Shown here: piece after piece, positions 8,437 to 17,455 of the stretch
Layout of the letters: each line of letters starts with the position of its first letter
How positions within the stretch are numbered: the stretch's first letter is position 1
NCBI GenBank assembly: GCA_041392805.1
Contig: JAWKLJ010000001.1
Location: 930,001-994,000, forward strand
Direction of reading: 5' to 3'
Origin: Saprospiraceae bacterium
GTDB taxonomy: Bacteria; Bacteroidota; Bacteroidia; Chitinophagales; Saprospiraceae
Length of the DNA stretch: 64,000 bases
Program-made: the position numbers and the translations under genes
Notes under the pieces: generated by a model
The model's input: only the letters and a program-made list of their open reading frames with translations
What the model was told of the DNA's origin: nothing
Databases searched by the model: none

Positions 8437-9993
8437 TTATATTTTCCTTAAGCTAAGCGCCTGCACTTTAGGCTCTTTTTCAGGAGAAAGTGAAAAAAAG
8501 ACCTCTAAATCTCCCTGCTCGCCATGCATCAAAAAGGTTCCTCTCAACTGATTGAGGGGCACCAAGGGATCAATCGTCTTGATTTCGCCAACCGTAGCCA
8601 TTATTTTTTCAGCTTCTTTCATTCGAAGGGCCCTTGACTGGTCCAGGTAGAAATTTTCTGCTAAAATGGCTGCTCCCAGCGTTTCATCCCAAGTGCGAAG
8701 TAGTTCAATCACTTGTGGCGTTCGCTTCGCTAGGATAGGCGACAATGAAATTGGGGTGGGTTGAATCCCACTTTTTTCAAATAAAAGTTCCGTGACGCGT
8801 GCATTGGCGGCGCCAGCGCCAGCGTAAGTGCGGTTAAAAAAGGCTATAATGCCTATGCCATAATCTGGGAAGAAGCGGTATTCGCTGCCAAAACCTGGCA
8901 ATCCACCACTATGGCTCACCCTGGTCAGGTTATTACAATCTTTTCGAATGCCCAAGCCATAACCATAACCCGCCATAAAAGGACATGGGTTGCCTTGCAA
9001 ATCTTTTGCCTGGGCAAAAAGTCGCGGCATCAGGGCTTGTTGCATTTCCCGCACCGAGCTTCGCTTAATCGGCCCTGTTTCGGGCTTGTCGCTGGGTGGC
9101 CAAACCGATAAGTGAAAGGCGACATATTTGCTAAAGTCATTGATCGACGTTATCAGCCCACCAATGGCGCCAAAAGCGCCGCTGTGCAACATGGGTTCCG
9201 GCTTCCATTGCTCTTCTTCCCAGCGGTATCCTTGAGCCAATGCCTTCGCGGGCACCTCGGCATATTCCCAATAGGTATCGGTCATGCCCAAGGGCATTAA
9301 AATTTGACGGCTAATATAGCTTTGATAAGGCTCTCCAGCCACACGGCTCACAATGGTTCCCAGCATGGCATACCCCAGGTTGCTGTACTCATACTGGTAG
9401 GAAGGAATATTAGCAAAAGGAATACCGGCCTGCATCAATTGAACAAATTCCTCATCGCTGTCCTCCAATTGCCTATCCGCCCAAGGATTGTCTTCCGGAA
9501 AGCCGGAGGTCATGGTTAGCAAATTCAAGATAGTAATCGGGCTGGCATCCTGGCTTAAATAGGACAAACTGGCTAGTTCCGGCAAGTATTTTACCGCCGG
9601 GTCGATCAGCGAAAGTTTGCCCTCATCTCTAAGTTTCACAATGGCCATAGCCGTGAAACTCTTGGTCATAGAGGCAATGTGAAACTGCGAAGCAAGCGTT
9701 ACGCCTTCTCCTGTCGTCGTATTGGTTACACCGCCAGTACCTGAAAACAGCAAGGCATTATCCATGACGATCCCATAGGCGTATCCTGGATAATGATTCT
9801 TTTCGGCTTCTTCCTGATAGATTTGGGCAATGGCTTCCCCAAGTGCTTTCCGTTTTGCTGGCTGGCTTAAGTCAAATTCCGGTTCCATGCTTGGTGTAGA
9901 TGATGTCATGAGTTCCATCGGTGCTTGGTCTGAGGGCCTGCACCCGAAGCCTAGACAAATAAACAACCCGATTACAATGGTATATTTTTCCAT
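8437..9993 (-). CDS. Serine hydrolase of the class C beta-lactamase/PBP4* family (lipoprotein)
   Basis: The 518-residue protein has a lipoprotein signal with lipobox LGFGC (Cys18), so it should be membrane-attached. The catalytic marks of the beta-lactamase/D-aminopeptidase fold are present: SMTK (108-111, nucleophile Ser and Lys), YSN (203-205) and HSG (361-363). About 120 extra C-terminal residues follow the catalytic domain, as in many Bacteroidota esterase or peptidase relatives. Substrate cannot be read from sequence; family members include esterases, DD-peptidases and D-aminopeptidases, and few are true beta-lactamases. It is convergent with the preceding unknown gene with only one base between them. 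A second member of the family lies at 60340-61800. Confidence 0.88.
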   Translation of the reverse strand: MEKYTIVIGLFICLGFGCRPSDQAPMELMTSSTPSMEPEFDLSQPAKRKALGEAIAQIYQEEAEKNHYPGYAYGIVMDNALLFSGTGGVTNTTTGEGVTLASQFHIASMTKSFTAMAIVKLRDEGKLSLIDPAVKYLPELASLSYLSQDASPITILNLLTMTSGFPEDNPWADRQLEDSDEEFVQLMQAGIPFANIPSYQYEYSNLGYAMLGTIVSRVAGEPYQSYISRQILMPLGMTDTYWEYAEVPAKALAQGYRWEEEQWKPEPMLHSGAFGAIGGLITSINDFSKYVAFHLSVWPPSDKPETGPIKRSSVREMQQALMPRLFAQAKDLQGNPCPFMAGYGYGLGIRKDCNNLTRVSHSGGLPGFGSEYRFFPDYGIGIIAFFNRTYAGAGAANARVTELLFEKSGIQPTPISLSPILAKRTPQVIELLRTWDETLGAAILAENFYLDQSRALRMKEAEKIMATVGEIKTIDPLVPLNQLRGTFLMHGEQGDLEVFFSLSPEKEPKVQALSLRKI

Positions 9994-10278
9994 AGTTTAT
10001 AAATGAGGCGTAGCCGTAAATAAAATGGCCATTTCAATCCCTGCCTGCCGGAATACAATGAAGGCAGGAAAATGCCTAGTGCTGCCGGCACTAAATACCG
10101 GGATATAAAATGGTCTCTTTTTATTTATCCCCTTCCTTAGCTCCGGCAGCACTAGGAACAAAAACCTCCACTACCTCCACGTCCAAAGAATACCAGCTGT
10201 GAACCTGTCATACCCTAGCCCTCCTTAGCTCCAGCTATCATGCCTTGCGATGGCACTCCCCTACCCCACTCTCCCTTT
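9994..10278. repeat. Intergenic repeat modules with CCTGCCT...AGGCAGG hairpin
   Basis: No gene is visible. At 10041-10069 CCTGCCT and AGGCAGG flank a 15-nt loop (GCCGGAATACAATGA); nearly the same hairpin is at 22301-22332 and a reverse half at 20699-20724. CTAGTGCTGCCGG and CCGGCAGCACTAG (about 10075-10087 and 10144-10156) form a further 13-bp inverted repeat around a 56-nt interior. The CCTCCACTACCTCCACGTCC module follows at 10166-10187, then an AGCTGTGAACCTG module also found in the 62815-63300 array. Confidence 0.65.
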
Positions 10279-11754
10279 TCACGCCAAAAGATCCTTCACC
10301 ACCTGCCCATGCACATCCGTCAGCCGATATCGACGGCCCTGGTGCTTAAAGGTAAGTTTTTCGTGATCAATACCCAATAGGTGCAATAGGGTGGCTTGAA
10401 AATCATGGACATGCACCGGGTCTGCCGCTATATTGTAGGAAAAATCATCTGTTTTGCCGTATACCAATCCAGGTTTGATCCCACCACCGGCCATCCAGAT
10501 GGAGAAGCAGCGGGGGTGATGATCTCGTCCATAATTGGTTTGGAAACGGCCCTGCGAAAAGCTCGTTCGGCCAAATTCTCCACCCCAAACGACAAGGGTA
10601 TCTTCCAATAAACCCCTTTGTTTTAGGTCTTTTACCAAAGCGGCCGAGGCCTGGTCGGTACTTCTCGCCATGACGTTAATATCCTTTGGCAGGTTGCCGT
10701 GTTGGTCCCAGCCCATGTGGTATAATTGCACAAAGCGCACATCTCTTTCCGCCAGGCGGCGAGCCAGGAGGCAATTGGCCGCATAGGTCCCCGGAATGCG
10801 GCTCTCTGGCCCATAGAGGTCAAAGACATGGGCTGGCTCGTCGCTAAAATCTGTCACATCAGGCACCGAAGCCTGCATGCGGTAGGCCATTTCATATTGG
10901 TTGATTTTGGAATCGATCTCGGGATCACCCCAAACTTGTTTTTGTTCCTGCTCCAATTGATTAAGGAAATCCAGCTCCCGCCGCCGGTCTTCTCGTTGGA
11001 CTCCAGCAGGATTTTTGATATAAAGGACGGGGTCACTGCCCGATCTAAACTGAACACCTTGGTGATAGGAAGGTAAAAAGCCATTGCCCCAGGCATTCAT
11101 ATTCAGGTTTTGGGTATTGGACCGCCCAGCGGACAGCAACACCACAAAGGCGGGCAAATTCTCGTTGGGACTACCCAATCCATAGCTCAGCCAGGAGCCT
11201 ATCGCCGGACGCCCTACCTGTTGAGAGCCAGTTTGCAGGAAAACAACGGCCGGTTCGTGATTGATCGCCTCGGTATACATGCTATTGATGACACAGATAT
11301 CTTCGGCAGACTGAAAAGTGTAAGGCAATAATTCACTGAAATGGCCTCCCGTCTTGGGGTGTTGCTGAAACTTAAAAGGTGATCCAATCAAAGGAAAACT
11401 CGATTGTGCTGCCAGCATGCCCGTCAAGCGCTGATTTCCCCGAATCGAATCCGGAATTTCCTCCCCTCCCCTACGAAGCAGCTCCGGCTTATAATCGAAG
11501 AGCTCCATTTGAGAAGGGCCGCCACTCTGGAAAAGGTAGATCACCCTTTTGGCTTTGGGTGCATGGTGCAATTGCTTTAAAATGCCGCCGCTACCCGGCA
11601 CATCCCCCGGAGGGGCAGTTATGCCCGTATTTTTGCTAAAGGCATTGGGCAAAAGGAGACTGGACAAGGCCATAGCGCCCAGTCCCTTGGTCGTCGTTCG
11701 CAAAAAGTCTCGACGGTTTTTTTGATAGGCGGCACGGTGGATATCAGGATTCAT
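10279..11754 (-). CDS. DUF1501 family protein with Tat signal (alkaline-phosphatase/sulfatase-like fold)
   Basis: The 491-residue product begins with a twin-arginine signal (RRDFLRT, arginines at 14-15, then a hydrophobic GLGAMALSSLLLPNAFS), so it should be folded before export. The body matches DUF1501 proteins: SGGPSQMELFDYKP, the AVVFLQTGSQQVGRPAIGSW region, MGWDQHGNL and LVVWGGEFGRTSFSQG, and GRDHHPRCFSIWMAGGGIKPG near the end. The last motifs resemble the metal-binding histidine/aspartate set of the phosphatase/sulfatase superfamily. DUF1501 genes are normally paired with DUF1549/DUF1553 genes, mostly in Planctomycetes, and here the partner ends 5 bases upstream. Function of the pair is not established; extracellular polysaccharide processing has been suggested. 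Confidence 0.88.
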   Translation of the reverse strand: MNPDIHRAAYQKNRRDFLRTTTKGLGAMALSSLLLPNAFSKNTGITAPPGDVPGSGGILKQLHHAPKAKRVIYLFQSGGPSQMELFDYKPELLRRGGEEIPDSIRGNQRLTGMLAAQSSFPLIGSPFKFQQHPKTGGHFSELLPYTFQSAEDICVINSMYTEAINHEPAVVFLQTGSQQVGRPAIGSWLSYGLGSPNENLPAFVVLLSAGRSNTQNLNMNAWGNGFLPSYHQGVQFRSGSDPVLYIKNPAGVQREDRRRELDFLNQLEQEQKQVWGDPEIDSKINQYEMAYRMQASVPDVTDFSDEPAHVFDLYGPESRIPGTYAANCLLARRLAERDVRFVQLYHMGWDQHGNLPKDINVMARSTDQASAALVKDLKQRGLLEDTLVVWGGEFGRTSFSQGRFQTNYGRDHHPRCFSIWMAGGGIKPGLVYGKTDDFSYNIAADPVHVHDFQATLLHLLGIDHEKLTFKHQGRRYRLTDVHGQVVKDLLA

Positions 11755-11759
11755 GTTTT

Positions 11760-14700
11760 TTAATTTTTATAATGCCCTTCGGTACTATTCATAATGGTAT
11801 TCGCTACGCGAGCCAAAGCAGCTACTTGGGTGGAGGAAAGAGACGGATCCGCGGGGACAAACCCTGTTGATAAATAGGCCAATGCATCCGCAGGTGTTGT
11901 CGCAAATCGCTCGTACTCGGCTTGATAATACTGTTCAAGAATGGTCTTTTCTTTGGCCGTAGGAGGACGTCCAATCAGCGATTCAAAGGCATTGGAAAGC
12001 GCTGTTTCTGGTGCTTTGGTGCTCCGCCATATGTTTTCAGACAGCACCCGACAAGCTTCAATGATTTGAGGATCATTTAGCATAACCAAGGCTTGTAGTG
12101 GCGTATTGCTCTGCTGGCGCCTTAGCTGGCACTCCGATCGCGTCACTGCATCAAAAATCAGCATGCTGGGTGGCGGAAGGTTGCGCTTCCAGAAAGTGTA
12201 TAAACTCCGTCGGTGAATGCCATGTATGGGATCAACCGCGTAAGGCACAAAATAAGGTTTCTTCGTTAGTTCTATCCATAAGCCAGCCGGTTGGTAGGGA
12301 AAAGTACTGCGGCCGCCAATAATTTTCTTTAATAAGCCGCTTGCTGCCAGGGCATTGTCCCGAATCATCTCGGCTGAACGGCGGTATCGCGGCGAATGGG
12401 CCAATAGCTCATTGTTGGGATCAATTTCCAGCATTTCCGGCGTCACTTTGGAGGACTGGCGATAGGTGGCGGAGGTGACCATCATCCGAATCAAGCGTTT
12501 GACATCCCAGCCATTTTCCCGGAAGTCTACGGCGAGCCAGTCCAGCAGAGCGGGGTGGGTCGGTAGCGCGCCTTGGTTACCAAAGTCCTCATTGGTGGCC
12601 ACGATGCCTCGCCCAAACATCAGGTACCATAGCTGGTTGACTGCCACCCTGGCCGTCAGCGGATGGTCCTGGTGGATGAGCCATTTGCCCAAGCCATATC
12701 GGTTTTTGGGATAATCTTCAGGGAAAGGGAAAATGTCTGCCGGCACGTTGCGGGATACCTGGGTAGTTGGTGCATCATACAGCCCACGATTGAGGATGTA
12801 AGTCGGCCGTTCCTCCGGCCAATCGCCCATGACCATAATTTCTCTAACGGTATCAATGGTTACCAATTCTTTTTGGCGCAATTCATGGAGTTGTTCCTGT
12901 GTTTGCTGAAAAACTTCATCAAAGTTATATTGGAAATAAGTCAAAAGCGCTTGTTGGTCTTCCCCTTTTGCAAATTGGGCCAAAGCGGCCTGTTTATCAA
13001 AGGTGTACAAGGCTTCTAAAGGGCTTAGCAAGCCTTTAAAAACTTGCAATTCATCAATCCGCCCCCCAGTAAAATCTTCGTCATAATGCCGATTGCCAAT
13101 ACTTAACTGATCATAATTGCCATAGACCATTTCTTCCAGTTGCTTATAAGGCCTGGCAGACCGGTAGAGGTAATCCCTCACAACATGGGAATTGGTAGGT
13201 TCGCCATTGAGGTAGAGTTGGATGCCTTCGGCCCGGCTAGAGCCGTCATAGGTCCAACAGAAGTGCGTCCACGTATTCAATGGCAAGGGCGCTATCGTTT
13301 GGCGATGGAGCGATTGGAAAGGGTGAGCGTGGTTGATTCGGAAAGCTAGCTTGCCATCTTCCAGAACCACATCCCAACCCCGGTAACCTTGGATACGCCG
13401 ATTGCCATTCCATAAGACATGGCTGTCCTCAAAATGTTTGGGGGTGTACACCCAAAAACTGATCGCAAAAGGCTCCGTTCTTTCAAAATCCAAGGGCAGC
13501 CCCGGGAGGCTAAAAAAACCGGCTGCATCTGATTGTATAGCCTGGCCAGATTTACCTGCTACCAAGGTCAACCCGCCCATTTTACCAGGATGGTCCTGGC
13601 TAGCTAGATTGGGGGTTTTATTGTCCTGTACTTCATCAAATGGAAGTTGAACCAGTGCTTTAGTAAGTATTGTTTTCTCAAAATCGTGACTTGGATAGGC
13701 ATTTTTCTTCCAGGCGTCGAAAGCCGTCTGTCGAGACCTTTCCAGGCGCTCTACCTCTGCTTCTTTTTCCTTTATCTCTTTTTGTAAAAAGGTTCGAATA
13801 GCTGCCACCTCTTCATTGGGTAAAGGAAGGACCGGCCCTGGATTCATCGCATGGAAATTGTCAACTGGTTCGGCTCTTTCCACCGCATTGGTAGAAAAGA
13901 TCCCATCACCTCTTTCTATCGTACTATTAAAAAAGGCATATAGCTCATAGAAATTTTCCTGAGAAATGGGATCGTATTTATGATCGTGGCAGCGAGCGCA
14001 GCCCATGGTCAGCCCCATGAAGGCCGTTCCGACGGTATGGGTCCGATCTACATTGTACTCCACCCGAAATTCTTCGGGGATGATGCCACCCTCCGAATTG
14101 TGCTTATGCTGCCGATTAAAAGCCGTAGCCAGAATTTGTTCCTGGCTGGCATTGGGCATTTGATCCCCTCCGACTTGCCAAAGGATAAAATCGGCATAGG
14201 ACAGGTTTTCGTTAAAGGCCTTAATCACCCAATCGCGATAAGGCCACATGGCGTGGTGGTAATCATCCAGGTAGCCTTCGCTATCCGAATAGCGGGCAAC
14301 ATCCATCCAATGAGCAGCCATCCGCTCGCCGTAAGCGGGCAAACGCAGCAAACTATCTACTAATTTTTCGTACTTATCTGGTCGCTGGTCAGCAAGGTAA
14401 GCCTTTATATCGGCTGCCATGGGTGGCAAGCCCGTCAGGTCAAAAAAGACCCGACGCAAGAGCGTGGATTCATCAGCAGGGCCCGAAGGTTGCAAGCCCT
14501 CCTGTGATAACCGAGCCTGGATAAAATGATCAATCGGGTTGCGGGCCCAGTCGCCTTCTACCTTGGGCACCTCGGGGCGTTCTGGCTTGATGAAAGCCCA
14601 ATGCGGCTTATAGACAGCCCCTTCTGCAATCCAGCGTTGGAGCATCGCGATCTCGCGCGGGCTCAGGCTCAAGTTGGAGGCGGGGGGTGGCATCATGACC

Positions 14701-15011
14701 TCCGGATCGTGGGAGAGCACTCGTTTCAATAGCACACTACGGTCTGGGTGGCCCGGCACAATAGCCTGCCCCGCCCCTGATTTCAAGCTGGCCGTAGCGC
14801 CCTCTTGGTGATCCAGTCGAAGCCCCCCTTCCTGGTGCTTGGCATCCGGGCCATGGCAACTAAAGCAGCGATCGGATAAAATAGGTTTGATGTGAAAATT
14901 GTAATCCAACTGTTTAGGCAATGTTGCCAGTTCTTCTGATATGGGCGACGGCAAATCAGTGCTACATGACCCAAGACATAGACAAAGGAATAAAAGGAAA
15001 GAATACCGCAT
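11760..15011 (-). CDS. PSCyt1/DUF1549/LamG/DUF1553 cytochrome-like lipoprotein
   Basis: The 1083-residue protein has a lipoprotein signal (lipobox LGSC, Cys16) and a planctomycete-type cytochrome C domain with heme site CFSCH (49-53). A DUF1549 domain follows (PIDHFIQARLSQEGLQP, RRVFFDLTGLPP), including a second CARCH motif with DHKYDPISQENFYELYAFFNST. A coiled stretch (about 390-420) leads to a LamG/concanavalin-like domain (PFAISFWVYTPKHFEDS, TIAPLPLNTWTHFCWTYDGSS), then DUF1553 (PLTARVAVNQLWYLMFGRGI, RLIRMMVTSATYRQSS, RSECQLRRQQSNTPLQALVMLNDP). The combination suggests a surface, heme-containing, glycan-binding protein. The next gene (DUF1501) starts 5 bases later, so the two form an operon. 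Confidence 0.9.
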   Translation of the reverse strand: MRYSFLLFLCLCLGSCSTDLPSPISEELATLPKQLDYNFHIKPILSDRCFSCHGPDAKHQEGGLRLDHQEGATASLKSGAGQAIVPGHPDRSVLLKRVLSHDPEVMMPPPASNLSLSPREIAMLQRWIAEGAVYKPHWAFIKPERPEVPKVEGDWARNPIDHFIQARLSQEGLQPSGPADESTLLRRVFFDLTGLPPMAADIKAYLADQRPDKYEKLVDSLLRLPAYGERMAAHWMDVARYSDSEGYLDDYHHAMWPYRDWVIKAFNENLSYADFILWQVGGDQMPNASQEQILATAFNRQHKHNSEGGIIPEEFRVEYNVDRTHTVGTAFMGLTMGCARCHDHKYDPISQENFYELYAFFNSTIERGDGIFSTNAVERAEPVDNFHAMNPGPVLPLPNEEVAAIRTFLQKEIKEKEAEVERLERSRQTAFDAWKKNAYPSHDFEKTILTKALVQLPFDEVQDNKTPNLASQDHPGKMGGLTLVAGKSGQAIQSDAAGFFSLPGLPLDFERTEPFAISFWVYTPKHFEDSHVLWNGNRRIQGYRGWDVVLEDGKLAFRINHAHPFQSLHRQTIAPLPLNTWTHFCWTYDGSSRAEGIQLYLNGEPTNSHVVRDYLYRSARPYKQLEEMVYGNYDQLSIGNRHYDEDFTGGRIDELQVFKGLLSPLEALYTFDKQAALAQFAKGEDQQALLTYFQYNFDEVFQQTQEQLHELRQKELVTIDTVREIMVMGDWPEERPTYILNRGLYDAPTTQVSRNVPADIFPFPEDYPKNRYGLGKWLIHQDHPLTARVAVNQLWYLMFGRGIVATNEDFGNQGALPTHPALLDWLAVDFRENGWDVKRLIRMMVTSATYRQSSKVTPEMLEIDPNNELLAHSPRYRRSAEMIRDNALAASGLLKKIIGGRSTFPYQPAGLWIELTKKPYFVPYAVDPIHGIHRRSLYTFWKRNLPPPSMLIFDAVTRSECQLRRQQSNTPLQALVMLNDPQIIEACRVLSENIWRSTKAPETALSNAFESLIGRPPTAKEKTILEQYYQAEYERFATTPADALAYLSTGFVPADPSLSSTQVAALARVANTIMNSTEGHYKN

Positions 15012-15059
15012 CCTTGTTTTGCATTTAGGCTTTTAAAATACAGTATTCTTTCTACTTGG

Positions 15060-15067
15060 CAAAAGTA
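15060..15067 (-). promoter_or_regulatory. Candidate -7 box TACTTTTG for the DUF1553/DUF1501 operon
   Basis: On the minus strand TACTTTTG matches TAnnTTTG and lies about 50 bp before the DUF1553 start codon at 15011. No clear -33 element could be picked out upstream. Confidence 0.3.
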
Positions 15068-15079
15068 TTGACAAACTAC

Positions 15080-16327
15080 CTAGTATTTTTTTTCCTTTAC
15101 CCAAATCCAATCTCGTTCTCCATCCATTTCATCAATGGCTGACATATTGATTCGATGTTGGGTTTTGATAAATTCCTGGTAGAAAAACAATTGATCGCCA
15201 TCCAGTTGTGGTTTCCCTTTAAAATAATAGGTCAAATCAGTATTGTTCGCCACCAGGTCCATCTTTTCGCGGTCTTGATTCACCACCTTGGCTGTCCAAA
15301 AATAAGTGTCTTGGTTAAGTGCTTTAAATTGTAAGACCCCATCCTGTACGGTATAGATGGCAGCAATAAAGTTCTTGGGGTTGTTTTTTTCGGAAATCAG
15401 AACGAGTCCATAGTCCATAAATTTGAATACTTCATTTCCTGATTCCCATTGACCCGCTAATCGCAAAAAGATCGTCCAGGTATCCAGGGTTGACCGTTGT
15501 TCGGGGGTAAGTTGACCATTGCCTGTGCGTTGCCACGTTTCGTAGGTGTTCTCCGAATTCAGCACCTGAAAACTATTAGGGGTTAAGTTATGAATCAAAA
15601 ATGATCCTTTTTCTGCATTTCCACTAAAGAACTGAAAGGTAATCTGGTTGTTTTCAAAGGTATACCTTCCAAAATCATGGATGGCATCCAGGTACTCCAG
15701 GCCGTTCATAAAAAAACGATTGGTTCGATAAATGAACCCATCCGCAGTTAAGACAAGGTCAATTGGTTGTTCGAATAAAGTATAATGCCAGTTGCCAACA
15801 ATAGAGGCCGCTTGGTTATCATAGGTCATATGCGTGTTTGGTTTTCCACTCGTTTGTAGATAAGTAGGTTCCGGTGTAGGGGCTGTCGTTGCCATCCAAT
15901 TAGCATCTTGGGTGGCTCGGGAGGCCTCTCCTATCTGGTCACCATATTCATTGACGAGTAGTTTGACATACTCCTCTACAATTTCTGGTTCCCCCATATA
16001 AGATAAATAGATTTTCTCTCCTGTTCCAACGACTTCCAAGGTCACCTGTTGGGCATTCTGGGCGATGATGTTTAATGGAATGACATTTTCTGGATCATCC
16101 GTAAATACGATGCCGAGTACACCTTCCTGGAAATAATACAGGCCATAAGCATCTTCGTAACCAGGGAAGCTCCGCTTGAAGGCGCCTTCTTTTGAAAAAT
16201 GTAATACATCGAGTTCTCCGTTTTTTTGCCATTTACCAGCCAGTGATTGGGCTTGCATAGCGCTTGGATGAGTAAATAAAAATAAACTTACCAATAGAAG
16301 TAGGGAATAAAAAATGCAACTTTTCAT
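15080..16327 (-). CDS. Secreted protein of unknown function with three internal lipocalin-like repeats
   Basis: The 415-residue protein has a Sec signal peptide ending near QAQS (residues 1-27). Three segments begin with the same pattern of Gly-x-Trp followed by short beta strands: GKWQKNGELDVLHFSKEGAF (about 31), GNWHYTLFEQPIDLVLTADGF (about 178) and GQWESGNEVFKFMDYGLVLI (about 292). Each is followed by an aromatic strand pair, as in lipocalin-like or META-type domains that report a score over background. The middle and third repeats carry ITFQFFSG- and LQFKALNQ-like strands. It precedes the DUF1553/DUF1501 operon on the same strand with a 68-bp gap holding a promoter-like box. No enzymatic motif is visible. 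Confidence 0.6.
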   Translation of the reverse strand: MKSCIFYSLLLLVSLFLFTHPSAMQAQSLAGKWQKNGELDVLHFSKEGAFKRSFPGYEDAYGLYYFQEGVLGIVFTDDPENVIPLNIIAQNAQQVTLEVVGTGEKIYLSYMGEPEIVEEYVKLLVNEYGDQIGEASRATQDANWMATTAPTPEPTYLQTSGKPNTHMTYDNQAASIVGNWHYTLFEQPIDLVLTADGFIYRTNRFFMNGLEYLDAIHDFGRYTFENNQITFQFFSGNAEKGSFLIHNLTPNSFQVLNSENTYETWQRTGNGQLTPEQRSTLDTWTIFLRLAGQWESGNEVFKFMDYGLVLISEKNNPKNFIAAIYTVQDGVLQFKALNQDTYFWTAKVVNQDREKMDLVANNTDLTYYFKGKPQLDGDQLFFYQEFIKTQHRINMSAIDEMDGERDWIWVKEKKY

Positions 16328-16378
16328 GTCTAGTGTTTTTGTTGTTTTGTGAAAAGAGACGGGAAAAAACTAATAGGT

Positions 16379-16386
16379 CAAAATTA
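16379..16386 (-). promoter_or_regulatory. Candidate -7 box TAATTTTG for the three-repeat secreted protein
   Basis: On the minus strand TAATTTTG matches TAnnTTTG and sits 52 bp before the start codon at 16327. The spacing equals that of other candidate promoters in this window. Confidence 0.35.
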
Positions 16387-16591
16387 GGCAAGCTTAACAA
16401 GTGTTGTTTTAAGATAAGTCGCAAACACTATCAGAATCGTCGCATGATGGCCAAGGCTAGGGCAATTGATAAGCCGCTTTCGATTTTCTCCAAAAATAAT
16501 TTAGCAATTGATGATTTTTTTGAAACAAGGTTTTCTAAAAAACGTAGATCAAAAGAATGACATGAAACTATAAATCTCAAAAAACCTTGAA

Positions 16592-17077
16592 ATGAGTGTT
16601 TCCAAATTAACGATCAAACGACTCAGTCAGGTTATGGGCCAATACACATCAGGCCTCACCGTCGTAACCACCCAATTAGAAGGACAAATTTACGGTTTTC
16701 AAACCCCCTCCTTCACCGCGGTTTCTATGGAGCCTCCTTTGGTTCTTTTTTGCCTTTCAAAATCATCTGAAGGCGTCAATATTTTGCAGCAAAGTAAATC
16801 CTTTGCGATAAATGTGCTGCCGAATAAATGGAGCGAAAAGCAAAATGCTGTGGGTTCTATTGAGGAACGCTATCAAGAGAAGATAGACAGGGACGCGAAA
16901 ACCAATTCGCCGATTTTTCGACAAACACTTGCCTGGCTAGATTGCAAATTATATACCTTACAGGATGGTGGAGACCACTATATCTTCATCGGAAAAGTAA
17001 TGGACCTGCATTATCAATTTGCGGATAGCCCACTGCTCCACTTCAAAGGTAAATACCAGAACATTCTGGAAGTTTAA
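16592..17077 (+). CDS. Flavin reductase family protein (FMN-binding split barrel)
   Basis: This 161-residue protein matches the short flavin reductase/HpaC-like family, which reduces FMN or FAD with NAD(P)H and feeds two-component monooxygenases. Family marks are MGQYTSGLTVVTTQ at the start, GFQTPSFTAVSMEPPLVLFCLSKSSEG (substrate/flavin pocket) around residues 36-62, FAINVLPNKW, and a late HYIFIGKVMDL with a C-terminal PLLHFKGKYQNI. Length is normal. No monooxygenase partner is adjacent; the nearest flavoenzyme is FadH on the opposite strand. A long snap-back repeat begins 24 bases after the stop. Confidence 0.85.
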   Translation: MSVSKLTIKRLSQVMGQYTSGLTVVTTQLEGQIYGFQTPSFTAVSMEPPLVLFCLSKSSEGVNILQQSKSFAINVLPNKWSEKQNAVGSIEERYQEKIDRDAKTNSPIFRQTLAWLDCKLYTLQDGGDHYIFIGKVMDLHYQFADSPLLHFKGKYQNILEV

Positions 17078-17101
17078 CTGTTTAAAGCAAATTCAACACT
17101 A

Positions 17102-17265
17102 AGAGCATTTTTGGAGGTCGCTTTTGGAGATAAAAAGCGTCAATTTTTTGATGAGACAAGGCGCTTTTTGAAGTGCATACCCTTAGGTACGGACGAAAAA
17201 AGCAACGAAGTATCAGCGAAAAAGAGATGGTTTTTAGCCCAAAGGGTGACCTCCAAACATGCTCT
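17102..17265. repeat. Long imperfect snap-back element (copy B) after the flavin reductase gene
   Basis: Arms of 18 nt at 17102-17119 and 17248-17265 are complementary with one mismatch and carry the TTTGGAGGT core also found in copy C (23457-23621). The interior folds back imperfectly around an apical GTACC/GGTAC-type hairpin (CCTTAGGTACGGACG region, about 17181-17195). It begins 24 bases after the flavin reductase stop codon, so on the plus strand it would be in that gene's 3' UTR. Confidence 0.7.
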
Positions 17266-17417
17266 AAGGCGGGATGTCATGAGCATTTATAGATTAGCCA
17301 AATATATCCCTATTTGAGCTAAGTGCTTGTGTTATCATTAACAGAACATAAACCTGTTTAAGTATACATAATTTTCTGTGTGCGATGGAGTGACCATGTC
17401 CTCCATACACTGTAATT

Positions 17418-17455
17418 GGGGGAGCCATCTTAAAGTGGGCTTCCCCTTTTTTTTT
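17418..17455 (+). terminator. Intrinsic terminator, plus strand
   Basis: GGGGGAGCC (17418-17426) pairs with GGCTTCCCC (17438-17446) with one bulge across an 11-nt loop and is followed at once by nine T residues (17447-17455). It could end transcripts reading from the flavin reductase gene, about 340 bp upstream, or a small RNA starting in the gap. Confidence 0.65.

Noticed and set aside
8437..9993. Annotating the serine hydrolases as beta-lactamase resistance genes.
   Set aside because: The fold is shared by esterases and peptidases; motif content does not show beta-lactamase specificity.
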